Positions 43,752 to 52,004 of a stretch of DNA of 58,024 nt are shown here, in pieces (the first letter of the stretch is position 1; every line of letters begins with the position of its first letter). The notes under the pieces are model-generated. The model was not told the origin of the DNA, ran no database searches, and saw nothing but the letters and a program-made list of their open reading frames with translations. Source of the DNA: Saprospiraceae bacterium. Its GTDB lineage: Bacteria; Bacteroidota; Bacteroidia; Chitinophagales; Saprospiraceae. Location: the NCBI GenBank assembly GCA_022841345.1, contig JALHRR010000030.1:1-58024 (forward strand), in the 5' to 3' direction. The position numbers and the translations under genes were made by a program.

Positions 43752-44216
43752 CTACAGCACGTCCAACAATTCAATTTCAAAAATCAGATTAGAATTTGCA
43801 GGAATATCTGCTGTAGACTGATCACCATAAGCTAGAGCAGGCGGAAGATATAGTATTATGCTGCTCCCTTTCCCGATTAAAGGAATTCCCATTTGCCAGC
43901 CCAGAATCAAACCACCTAACTGAAAGGTAACATCAGGAGTGCTTTCAATAATGTTCCCATTCATTAATCTTAGTTCATATTTTACTCTTACAGTCGAACA
44001 GACATCCGGTTTGTCGCCTGCTTCCAGCTTTATGATTTCGTAGAAGAAACCTCTAGGGTCTTCTGTATATTGTACATTCTGATTGTCCAGAATTGTTCGC
44101 AATGAATTGATTTCAGATTCAGGAGCCTTGAAAGTGGAGGGCTCACAAAAATCATTCTTTTTGCAGGAGTTCATAGTAAGTACTCCAATCAAAAGCAAAA
44201 AAAGCAAAGCTTTCAT
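43752..44216 (-). CDS. FKBP-type peptidyl-prolyl isomerase lipoprotein
   Basis: Encodes 154 residues. The lipoprotein signal MKALLFLLLIGVLTMNSC has its Cys at 18. The FKBP domain (about 50-154) shows VRVKYELRLMNGNIIES, FQLGGLILGWQMGIPLIGKG and LYLPPALAYGDQSTADIPAN, with the C-terminal LIFEIELLDV. FKBPs speed proline isomerisation in folding envelope proteins. The domain is complete. It is a lone gene, between the tRNA and the acylphosphatase gene (71 bases from the latter). Confidence 0.9.
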   Translation of the reverse strand: MKALLFLLLIGVLTMNSCKKNDFCEPSTFKAPESEINSLRTILDNQNVQYTEDPRGFFYEIIKLEAGDKPDVCSTVRVKYELRLMNGNIIESTPDVTFQLGGLILGWQMGIPLIGKGSSIILYLPPALAYGDQSTADIPANSNLIFEIELLDVL

Positions 44217-44286
44217 ATTGGTTGATTTTTAATTAAAACTGATGGATAATTGCACACTTAAGTGGCTAAAAATTTATCCGGGACAA

Positions 44287-44553
44287 TTATTTTACCACAA
44301 ATTCTTTAGATCCGGTTCCCGGGCCCTTCACTACAGTGATGGCTTTTACACTAGCGGTTTCAGGACCATCCAGACACCATGCTATAAGTGCATTCAGAGA
44401 TTCTTTATTGCCCTCGGCTTCTACATAAACTGATCCTCCTTCTTCATTTTGGACAAATCCTCCCAGCCCAAGTTCCTGTGCCTTTTTTAAAGTGGATTGT
44501 CTGAACCAAACGCCCTGAACTTTCCCATCAATCCGCATCATATACCTTTCCAT
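44287..44553 (-). CDS. acyP: Acylphosphatase
   Basis: Encodes 88 residues, normal length. The catalytic Arg18 lies in GKVQGVWFRQST, and the second catalytic residue Asn36 in GFVQNEEGGSVYVEAEG. The enzyme hydrolyses acyl phosphates such as acetyl phosphate or 1,3-bisphosphoglycerate. It precedes the FKBP gene by 71 bases on the same strand. Confidence 0.93.
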   Translation of the reverse strand: MERYMMRIDGKVQGVWFRQSTLKKAQELGLGGFVQNEEGGSVYVEAEGNKESLNALIAWCLDGPETASVKAITVVKGPGTGSKEFVVK

Positions 44554-44858
44554 ACATTCAAATTTTAGTTTTCATGAATAAATAAGATCATCCATGACGA
44601 TCTTCCAAATTCAGGGCAAAGATAAAAATTTAAATGTATAGGCCCGGATTGCCTGTTGATGACCCTTTATTTAGTATTATTTAACCTGATAAATAGCAAT
44701 CCCTGAGCGTATTTCTTCAAAATAATTTTTCGATTATTGAGTCAGAAAAATCTAATGAATCATTCCTGCAATCGATCTGTTGGTACACTTGTCAGATCAG
44801 ATTAGTGCTTCAAATTGAAATATTTTATATATTTTCGATCCTCATTTCAAATTTCCTT
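44554..44858. other. 305-base spacer between divergent acyP and dnaE
   Basis: AT-rich divergent promoter region. A 6-bp inverted repeat AAGATC/GATCTT lies near 44585-44605, and GGATTGC/GCAATCC about 50 bases apart near 44648-44702. No consensus promoter was found with the usual spacing. Nothing else is seen. Confidence 0.45.
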
Positions 44859-47800
44859 ATGCCAGTTTTTAGCCATTTACATGTTCATACGCAATATTCA
44901 TTGCTGGATGGAGCGGCCAATATCTCAGGATTATACAAGAAAGCCATCAGTGACCAGATGCCTGCCATTGCTATTACCGATCATGGCAATATGTTTGGTG
45001 CTTTTCAATTTGTAGCAGAGGCATACAAACACAGACTTAATCCTGATGATCCCAATGACAAAAGGCTAAAAGTAAAACCTATTGTGGGATGTGAATTTTA
45101 TGTGGTGGAAAACAGGCATATCAAACAATTTACCAAGGACAAAAGGGACAAACGTTATCATCAGTTATTCCTGGCAAAGAATGATGTAGGTTATAAAAAT
45201 CTCACAAAACTCTGTTCTCTGGGCTACATAGAAGGATTGTATTCCAAGTGGCCAAGGATCGATAAGGAATTAATTTTGCAATATCATGAAGGTTTGATTG
45301 CCACTACCTGTTGTCTGGGAGCTGAAGTGCCGCAAGCCATTCTGAGCAAAGGTGAGGCAGAAGCAGAAAAACTTTTCAAATGGTGGCTGGACTTATTTGG
45401 TGAAGATTATTATATCGAATTGCAAAGGCATGATTTGCCTGAACAGCATACAGTGAATGAAGTGCTGCTGCGTTTTGCTGTCAAATATAATGTGAAAATT
45501 ATTGCTTCCAATGACTCTCATTACATCGATCAGGAAGACTCCAATGCACATGATATTTTACTATGTGTGAATACGGGAGATATGCAAAGTACTCCTATCG
45601 CGACGGACGAAGAGTCAGGAAAGGGATACCGTTTTGGATTCCCAAATGATCAGTTTTATTTCAAGAAACAGGCTCAGATGAATGCCCTTTTCAGTGACAT
45701 TCCTCAGGCAATTGACAATACCAATGAAATAGTCGATAAAGTCGAGCTGCTGAAGCTGGAAAAAGATATTGCGCTTCCCAATTTTCCAGTGCCTGAAGGT
45801 TTCACTGATCAGGATCAATATCTGGAAGTCATTACTTATGAAGGTGCAAAAAAGCGCTATGGTGATATTACACCGGAGATAGAAGAAAGGATTCGTTTCG
45901 AGCTTTTCACCATAAAAACCATGGGTTTCTCCGGCTATTTTCTCATCGTAGGGGATTTTATTCAGGCAGGAAGAAATTTGGGAGTTTATGTGGGTCCGGG
46001 AAGGGGATCAGCGGCGGGTTCAGTGGTCGCATACTGTATTGGAATCACAAATATTGACCCCATCAAATACAAATTGCTTTTTGAAAGATTTTTGAATCCG
46101 GAAAGAAAGAGCATGCCCGATATTGATACAGATTTTGATGACGATGGTCGTCAGAAGGTAATCGATTATGTGGTGGAGAAATATGGAAAAAACCAGGTTG
46201 CGCACATTATCACCTATGGCTCTATGGCAGCCAAAATGAGCATCAAGGATGTTTCCAGAGTCATGGAACTACCACTTCAGGAGGCAAATATTTTAGCCAA
46301 ACTGGTACCTGACAGACCCGGAATTAACCTGGGCAGAATATTAAAGGCTCCTATGGATGGAGAGAATAGCCTTTCTGAGAAGGAAGGATTATCCAGAGAA
46401 ATTTTGGATGAAGTACAAAAACTGAGGGATATCTATAATGGTGATGATCTTAGAGCTGCTGTATTACATGAAGCAGAAAAGCTGGAAGGCTCCGTGAGAA
46501 ATACGGGTATTCATGCAGCAGGAATCATCATTGCACCTGAAGATATCACCAACATTCTTCCTGTTGCTACCTCAAAGGATACGGAATTATTGATTACTCA
46601 GTTTGAAGGAAGCATTATTGAGAATGCCGGTGTAATCAAGATGGATTTTCTGGGTTTAAAAACATTGACTATCCTGAAAGATGCCATAGTCCTGATCAAA
46701 GAAAATCACGGAGTAACCATTGATTTGGATGAGATCACCCTAACAGATGAAAAAACTTTCGAATTGTTTCAAAGAGGTGATACTAATGGTGTGTTCCAGT
46801 TTGAATCTGCAGGTATGCAAAAATATTTGAAGGAACTCAAACCCGATAAACTGGAAGATCTGATTGCTATGAATGCATTATACAGGCCGGGGCCACTTCA
46901 GTATATCCCTTCTTTTATTCAACGTAAACATGGACTGGAGGAAGTAACTTATGATGTGCCTGAGATGGCAGAATATCTGGAAGAGACTTATGGAATTACG
47001 GTATATCAGGAACAGGTCATGTTATTGTCTCAATCTCTGGCCGGATTCTCAAAAGGTGAAGCAGATACCCTAAGAAAAGCCATGGGTAAAAAGCAGATAT
47101 CAGTATTGAATAAACTGAAGCCGCAGTTTATAGAGCAGGCAGCAGCCAAAGGTCATCCTGCGAAAGCTCTGGAGAAAATCTGGACCGACTGGGAAAAATT
47201 TGCATCCTATGCATTTAATAAATCTCACTCTACTTGTTATGCTATAGTAGCTTACCAGACAGCATATCTCAAAGCAAATTATCCTGCAGAATTCATGGCT
47301 TCAGTATTGACCCACACAAAGGGTAATATTGATAAGATTACATTTTTTATGGAAGAATGTAAACGTATGGGGGTGCAGGTACTTGGACCTGATATCAACG
47401 AATCCGGGCTGAACTTTGTGGCTAACAAGAAAGGTCAGATTCGATTTGGAATGTCCGGTATAAAAGGGCTGGGAGAGGCAGCGATCGATTATATTCTTCT
47501 GGAACGCAAGGAAAATGGGCCTTTCAAAAGCATATTTGAATTTGCAAAGAGAGTAAATCTTCGGGCAGTCAATAAAAAATCATTTGAATGTCTGGTGTGG
47601 GCCGGTGGTTTTGATTGTTTTGAAGGAATCCACCGGGGACAGTATTTTGCCCCATCTGATAAGTTTGAGAATCTTATTGAGCATGCCATTAAATATGGAA
47701 ATGCCTGTCAGGAATCACAAAATTCTAATCAAATCTCCTTATTCGGAACTGCTGAGGCCACTCAATTACCGGAGCCCGTGATACAGCCGTCCGAGCCATG

Positions 47801-48434
47801 GAGCCTGATATATAAACTCAACAAAGAAAAGGAAATCATAGGCATTTATCTGAGTGCGCACCCACTTGACTCTTTCAAACTTGAGGTTAAGCATTTTACA
47901 TCCTGTGCCCTGAGTAAGGTCCAGGATATGAAGGATAGAAAAATCCGGGTGGCCGGATTAGTTACCAAAGCTGTTCACAAAGTCAATATGAGAGGAGCGG
48001 GTTATGGATATTTCAGTGTCCAGGACTTTGAGGGAGAATTAGTGATCGAGCTTTACAAGGATCAGTATCTGAAGTTTAAACACTTCTTTGAAGAAGGGCA
48101 AATGCTGATGCTGGAAGGGACTTATGGAAAGCGATACAATAATGATGAGTACACTTTTTCAGTAGATAAGATTCAACATTTGGAGGAAGCGTCACATCAA
48201 TTATTAAAATCCCTGACCCTGATGGTTCCCGCCCGGAAATTATCTGAAGAATTATTAGCTCAAATAGTCCATCACTGCAGACTGAACAAAGGCGACCATT
48301 CATTGAAGGTAATGCTGGTGGACAATGAAGAAAAAGTGAATCTTAATATGGTTTCTTCATCCTCAGGAGTGCAGATCAGTTCAGCGCTGGTAGATGCTTT
48401 GGAAGAAATGGGACTGGCTTATAAGTTAAATTAA
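44859..48434 (+). CDS. dnaE: DNA polymerase III alpha subunit
   Basis: Encodes 1191 residues from the ATG at 44859, chosen because it gives the conserved start MPVFSHLHVHTQYSLLDGA; an in-frame ATG 18 codons earlier adds a non-conserved tail. The PHP domain (about 4-300) has AITDHGNMFG; the polymerase core carries VGPGRGSAAGSVVAYC and the catalytic aspartates in PDIDTDFDDDGRQ (about 420-432); then the ALYRPGPLQYIPSFI finger region, a helix-hairpin-helix part, and the OB domain (VAGLVTKAVHKVN) near 1040. It is the replicative polymerase alpha subunit and needs beta and epsilon partners, not in this window. Confidence 0.97.
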   Translation: MPVFSHLHVHTQYSLLDGAANISGLYKKAISDQMPAIAITDHGNMFGAFQFVAEAYKHRLNPDDPNDKRLKVKPIVGCEFYVVENRHIKQFTKDKRDKRYHQLFLAKNDVGYKNLTKLCSLGYIEGLYSKWPRIDKELILQYHEGLIATTCCLGAEVPQAILSKGEAEAEKLFKWWLDLFGEDYYIELQRHDLPEQHTVNEVLLRFAVKYNVKIIASNDSHYIDQEDSNAHDILLCVNTGDMQSTPIATDEESGKGYRFGFPNDQFYFKKQAQMNALFSDIPQAIDNTNEIVDKVELLKLEKDIALPNFPVPEGFTDQDQYLEVITYEGAKKRYGDITPEIEERIRFELFTIKTMGFSGYFLIVGDFIQAGRNLGVYVGPGRGSAAGSVVAYCIGITNIDPIKYKLLFERFLNPERKSMPDIDTDFDDDGRQKVIDYVVEKYGKNQVAHIITYGSMAAKMSIKDVSRVMELPLQEANILAKLVPDRPGINLGRILKAPMDGENSLSEKEGLSREILDEVQKLRDIYNGDDLRAAVLHEAEKLEGSVRNTGIHAAGIIIAPEDITNILPVATSKDTELLITQFEGSIIENAGVIKMDFLGLKTLTILKDAIVLIKENHGVTIDLDEITLTDEKTFELFQRGDTNGVFQFESAGMQKYLKELKPDKLEDLIAMNALYRPGPLQYIPSFIQRKHGLEEVTYDVPEMAEYLEETYGITVYQEQVMLLSQSLAGFSKGEADTLRKAMGKKQISVLNKLKPQFIEQAAAKGHPAKALEKIWTDWEKFASYAFNKSHSTCYAIVAYQTAYLKANYPAEFMASVLTHTKGNIDKITFFMEECKRMGVQVLGPDINESGLNFVANKKGQIRFGMSGIKGLGEAAIDYILLERKENGPFKSIFEFAKRVNLRAVNKKSFECLVWAGGFDCFEGIHRGQYFAPSDKFENLIEHAIKYGNACQESQNSNQISLFGTAEATQLPEPVIQPSEPWSLIYKLNKEKEIIGIYLSAHPLDSFKLEVKHFTSCALSKVQDMKDRKIRVAGLVTKAVHKVNMRGAGYGYFSVQDFEGELVIELYKDQYLKFKHFFEEGQMLMLEGTYGKRYNNDEYTFSVDKIQHLEEASHQLLKSLTLMVPARKLSEELLAQIVHHCRLNKGDHSLKVMLVDNEEKVNLNMVSSSSGVQISSALVDALEEMGLAYKLN

Positions 48435-48884
48435 GAGCGCTAATCATTTAATATTGAACTCTTTCTGGAAGTGGTTTTCTTATATATTCATTTTGTATAT
48501 TTGAATTGTACATTTGACAATATCCGGTCTAAATATTTATCTGTTAATCATTTCAATTCGAGTTTCTCTTACCCTAATACCGACAGTTTTCTGAAGCTTA
48601 TATTAATTATCATTTTCAATGGTGTGTTATTAAAAATAAGAATCCCTTCAATCAAAACATTTGTTTAATTTTAGGCAGCCTCAGTTAAGGTTAGGACAGA
48701 TGGGATTTACAGTTGTGCTGCAAGTTATTTGATCTGAATGCTATGCTTGTTTATTTGGACCGGATTAATTGTCAAATAAATACTGTGTAAATTTTGAGAG
48801 GGAAAGTTCAGATGAAATTATGCTGGAATTGACACACCTGCCCATGATCATTAATAGAGGTGTAAAAGAATAAATCAAGCAGCC
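48435..48884. other. 450-base spacer between dnaE and the large PAS gene
   Basis: AT-rich, no repeat of the dispersed families. A TATATTTG (about 48496-48503) and TAAATTTTG (about 48788-48797) resemble -7 elements, the second with one extra base. A 65-codon GTG frame at 48471 has no support. The start of the downstream gene is a TTG. Confidence 0.4.
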
Positions 48885-51548
48885 TTGGAAATTCCTTCAA
48901 GTATTGAAAAGAAATACACAGATCCAGTTGTATTTTTTGTTATTATATGTTCCATATGTATAATTGCTTCTGATATTGCTATTTACTTCTGGCAGGATAC
49001 CGGGCCCGAACTTCTGGTGATGAGCCTGATCCAGGATTTGCTTATTATTGGACTCATCGTTTTTTTAGGTAAAAATATCCTACAAACGGCTAAGGAAAAG
49101 CATTTTAGAAAGTATAACCGCTTTTTTCAGATTTTTAAGAAGGCACCAAATCCTGTCTGGGAAATTCAGTTACCTGATTTGAAAATTCTGGATTTAAATG
49201 ATGCTGCAATCAAAAGATATGGGTACAAAAACGGGATGCCTAAAGGGCGGTTTATAACAGAATTGTTTGGCGAAGAAGATAAGATAAATTTTGAAGCAAG
49301 TCTGTTGACTGCAAATCAGTCAGGCTTTAAATCGCTGGGGGTATACCTGCACAACTCATTTTATGGAGAAAATTTTCACGTAAAATTGCTTGCCAATTTG
49401 TACGAAGGAGAGGGTGTACGAAGATGTTATTTGGTAGCTTATGATGTTGAACAAGAGTTCATACAGAAAGCTGAAATCACATCCTCAAGAGATTATTTGG
49501 AGCGCGTATTGGACAGTATAGGCAATGGAATGATGATTGTCGACGAGCATTTAAAGATTATTAAAGTTAATCGGGCTTTGACTGGCTTCCTCGGTATTGA
49601 AGCAGAAAAAATGTTACATACATCTGTTGCTCAAACACTTTCTTCCTGGGAAGACTTTGGAATTGTCAATAAGATTGAAGCTGTGATGAACTCAAGAATT
49701 TCTGTAAGAGAAGAGTTTTTAGATGAAAGCAGGCATAAGTGGTTTCGAATTGCCATATTCTATTTTGAAAAAGGTGTTTCCATTTTTATACTGGATATAA
49801 CTGAACAAAAAAATAAAATTGAAGATCGCTTTATTAATGAAAGAACATTGGCTTCATTAATCAGTTATTCCAGTGATGCCATATTTTTTGCGGATAATGA
49901 TAAGCGTCTCAGATTTTTCAATGAGGCATTCGAAACATGGTATATAAAATTCGTTGGTAATGCTCCCCGGAGAAATTCATTTTTGTTTCACGAAGGACAC
50001 ATGGGGGTATTTCTGGAACAATGGGAAATGCGATTCCAAAAAGCAATTTCCGGTGAAGCTTTATCCATTTATGAACGAATTCCCGATCCATCCAATGCGG
50101 AAGAAATGATGTTTTTCCACTCCATTTATAATCCAATTTTCGATGAAAAAGGAGAATGTTTGGGAGTGGGATGCTTTGTCCGAAATCTTACTGATTTAAA
50201 GAATAATGAACAAATACTCAATCAGCTCAACAACAAGCTGAATAATACACTCCAACAAATTATCAATGGTTTTATTTCTGTCAATTCAGATATGCAGATA
50301 ATAGATGTGAATTCAACCATTGAAAGGATGCTGGGCCTGACAAAAGCTGAATTATCCGGTAAATCAGTCATTGAGGTTTTGCAAATAGATGAGAATACAT
50401 TACAGCAATTTAATCTAATCGAATGTCTGCAAAATAAAAGTAGAAAAGAGGGTGTCCTGCAACTGCAGCATCGGAATATTTGGCTGGAATATATAGCCTA
50501 CCCGGATGATTCTGAGCCGGTGATTGACATTTATTTTAATGACATTTCAAAAAGGAAAACAATTGAAAACGAATTAATTGATTCTCTCAAAAAATATGAA
50601 TTGGTTGCTAAAGTATCCAATGACATTATTTGGGAATGGGAATTTGAAAATAACCATATTTATTGGAGTCATGGATTAAAAGAGTTTTTGGGGTATGAAT
50701 TGGCTCCCGGTGAAGGACATTTCGATTGGTGGACAGAAAAGATTCATTCAGATGACAGAGAGCGGGTTTTAAGAATCATCAATGAAAAAATAAATAAAAA
50801 TGGTACCAGTTGGAATCTTGAATACAAATTCGCAGACTCTAATGGCAAATATCATCACATTATTGAGAGGGGATTTGTGGAGCGTGATAAAACTGGCAAA
50901 CCTTTGAAAGCCATTGGTACCATGCAGGATACAGATCCTATTTATGAAAAACAACAGGAAATAGAGCAGTTATATTATATACTGTCCAAGGCAGAAGCAT
51001 CTGTCATCATTACAGATGAGAAAAAGCAAATTACCTGGGTAAATGATGGTTTTACAAAGATGACAGGGTATACACTTGAAGAAGTAGCGGGCAATAAGCC
51101 GGGGGCCATTTTGCAGGGTGCTGAAACTGATGAAGAAACTGTTTTGCAAATTAAAACAAATTTGAGTCAGGGTAAAACGGTTACCACACAATTGCTAAAC
51201 TACAATAAAAATAAAGAGCCTTATTGGGCAAGAATGGTGATCACACCAATATTCAAAAATGGACAAATCAACAGTTATATTGCGGTGCAGTTTGATGTGA
51301 CACAAGAGGTGCGCAATTCCATCCATATTCAGCAACAAAATGAAAAATTGCGTGAGATAGCCTATATCAGCGCTCACAAGTTACGCGGGCCTGTTTCTTC
51401 AATACTGGGACTGGCGCAGGTCCTGGAACTGGAACCCGAGAATCAGGAAACCCATCAGAAAATAATTGAATACATCATGGAATCCTCTGAACGGCTGGAT
51501 AAAGAGATATATAAGATTATTTCCAAGACCGGTGAGATTGAAGATTAG
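48885..51548 (+). CDS. Multi-PAS protein ending in a phospho-acceptor helix without a kinase domain
   Basis: Encodes 887 residues from a TTG (stop in frame at 48855, no ATG between). Two membrane helices lie in about 12-70. At least five PAS modules follow, for example IQLPDLKILDLNDAAIKRYG, VDEHLKIIKVNRALTGFLGI, VNSDMQIIDVNSTIERMLGL and ITDEKKQITWVNDGFTKMTG; one is PAS_3-like (DIIWEWEFENNHIYWSHGLK). The end is a dimerisation-type helix pair with His831 (AYISAHKLRGPVSSILGLAQ), then 56 residues and stop; no ATPase domain. A terminator follows. Probably a signal integrator that relies on an external kinase or phosphotransfer. Confidence 0.85.
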   Translation: MEIPSSIEKKYTDPVVFFVIICSICIIASDIAIYFWQDTGPELLVMSLIQDLLIIGLIVFLGKNILQTAKEKHFRKYNRFFQIFKKAPNPVWEIQLPDLKILDLNDAAIKRYGYKNGMPKGRFITELFGEEDKINFEASLLTANQSGFKSLGVYLHNSFYGENFHVKLLANLYEGEGVRRCYLVAYDVEQEFIQKAEITSSRDYLERVLDSIGNGMMIVDEHLKIIKVNRALTGFLGIEAEKMLHTSVAQTLSSWEDFGIVNKIEAVMNSRISVREEFLDESRHKWFRIAIFYFEKGVSIFILDITEQKNKIEDRFINERTLASLISYSSDAIFFADNDKRLRFFNEAFETWYIKFVGNAPRRNSFLFHEGHMGVFLEQWEMRFQKAISGEALSIYERIPDPSNAEEMMFFHSIYNPIFDEKGECLGVGCFVRNLTDLKNNEQILNQLNNKLNNTLQQIINGFISVNSDMQIIDVNSTIERMLGLTKAELSGKSVIEVLQIDENTLQQFNLIECLQNKSRKEGVLQLQHRNIWLEYIAYPDDSEPVIDIYFNDISKRKTIENELIDSLKKYELVAKVSNDIIWEWEFENNHIYWSHGLKEFLGYELAPGEGHFDWWTEKIHSDDRERVLRIINEKINKNGTSWNLEYKFADSNGKYHHIIERGFVERDKTGKPLKAIGTMQDTDPIYEKQQEIEQLYYILSKAEASVIITDEKKQITWVNDGFTKMTGYTLEEVAGNKPGAILQGAETDEETVLQIKTNLSQGKTVTTQLLNYNKNKEPYWARMVITPIFKNGQINSYIAVQFDVTQEVRNSIHIQQQNEKLREIAYISAHKLRGPVSSILGLAQVLELEPENQETHQKIIEYIMESSERLDKEIYKIISKTGEIED

Positions 51549-51551
51549 ACA

Positions 51552-51674
51552 GCAGTCCCGCTATGAAATGCGTTTCCTTTTGGCGAAGGATATCGAGGCG
51601 GGAACTAAAGATTTCAGATTTCAGAGGTCAGGTTTCAGGTTTAAGATTTGAAGCAGCCGAACAGCCGGGATTTT
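51552..51674. repeat. Composite dispersed repeat, copy 3 (short, core absent)
   Basis: It has CCCGC (51557-51561) and GCGGG (51598-51602) as hairpin arms, then TTTCAG-type words, then one GATTTGAAGCAGCC followed by GGGATTTT. The ~100-base core and second direct repeat found in copies 1 and 2 are missing. Sequence inside the hairpin differs from the other copies. Confidence 0.6.
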
Positions 51675-51804
51675 AGAATTAATGTGAATTCGAGGGATTC
51701 AGTTACTTGCGGTATTGTCATTATTTTTTCTTTTAAGTAAAAATAACGCAAATTTTTTTAGTATTGTTTCTTTTCCTCTGATTGCATCCGGGGTTACAAG
51801 GATT

Positions 51805-51828
51805 TTGCCACTCTGTGGCAATTTTTTT
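51805..51828 (+). terminator. Intrinsic terminator of the multi-PAS gene
   Basis: Perfect 7-bp stem TTGCCAC/GTGGCAA (51805-51811/51815-51821) with a 3-base loop and seven T (51822-51828). Confidence 0.85.
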
Positions 51829-51879
51829 GCAGCACTTATATAAGACTTGAAACAATCAAACTGCCCCAAGACTAAGCTT

Positions 51880-52004
51880 TTCAATCTTTTTCAATCTTAT
51901 CAATCTTCCCCCGCTCACACACACATTCACAACACTCAAACTTCAATCCTCTCAATCTTCCCACACTCTTCACTCCACACTGTCCACTCACACATCAATC
52001 TTTC
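51880..52004. repeat. C/T-rich low-complexity tract, left arm of an inverted pair
   Basis: Contains many TCAATCTT words and CACACA runs. The 21 bases at 51943-51963 (beginning TCAATCCTCTCAATCTTC) recur inverted at 54936-54956 on the other side of the TonB receptor gene. The stop of that gene lies at the inner end of this tract. Confidence 0.65.

Larger units (their letters stand above)
51549..52004. other. 456-base spacer with repeat copy 3, a terminator and a pyrimidine-rich tract
   Basis: Lies between the PAS gene and the convergent TonB receptor. In order: copy 3 of the composite repeat, a plus-strand terminator (51805-51828) and a C/T-rich low-complexity tract (51880-52004) made of TCAATCTT-like words. 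No ORF is supported. Confidence 0.7.

Noticed and set aside
48471-48668. 65-codon frame after dnaE
   Set aside because: Begins with GTG, composition like spacer DNA, and no upstream signals.
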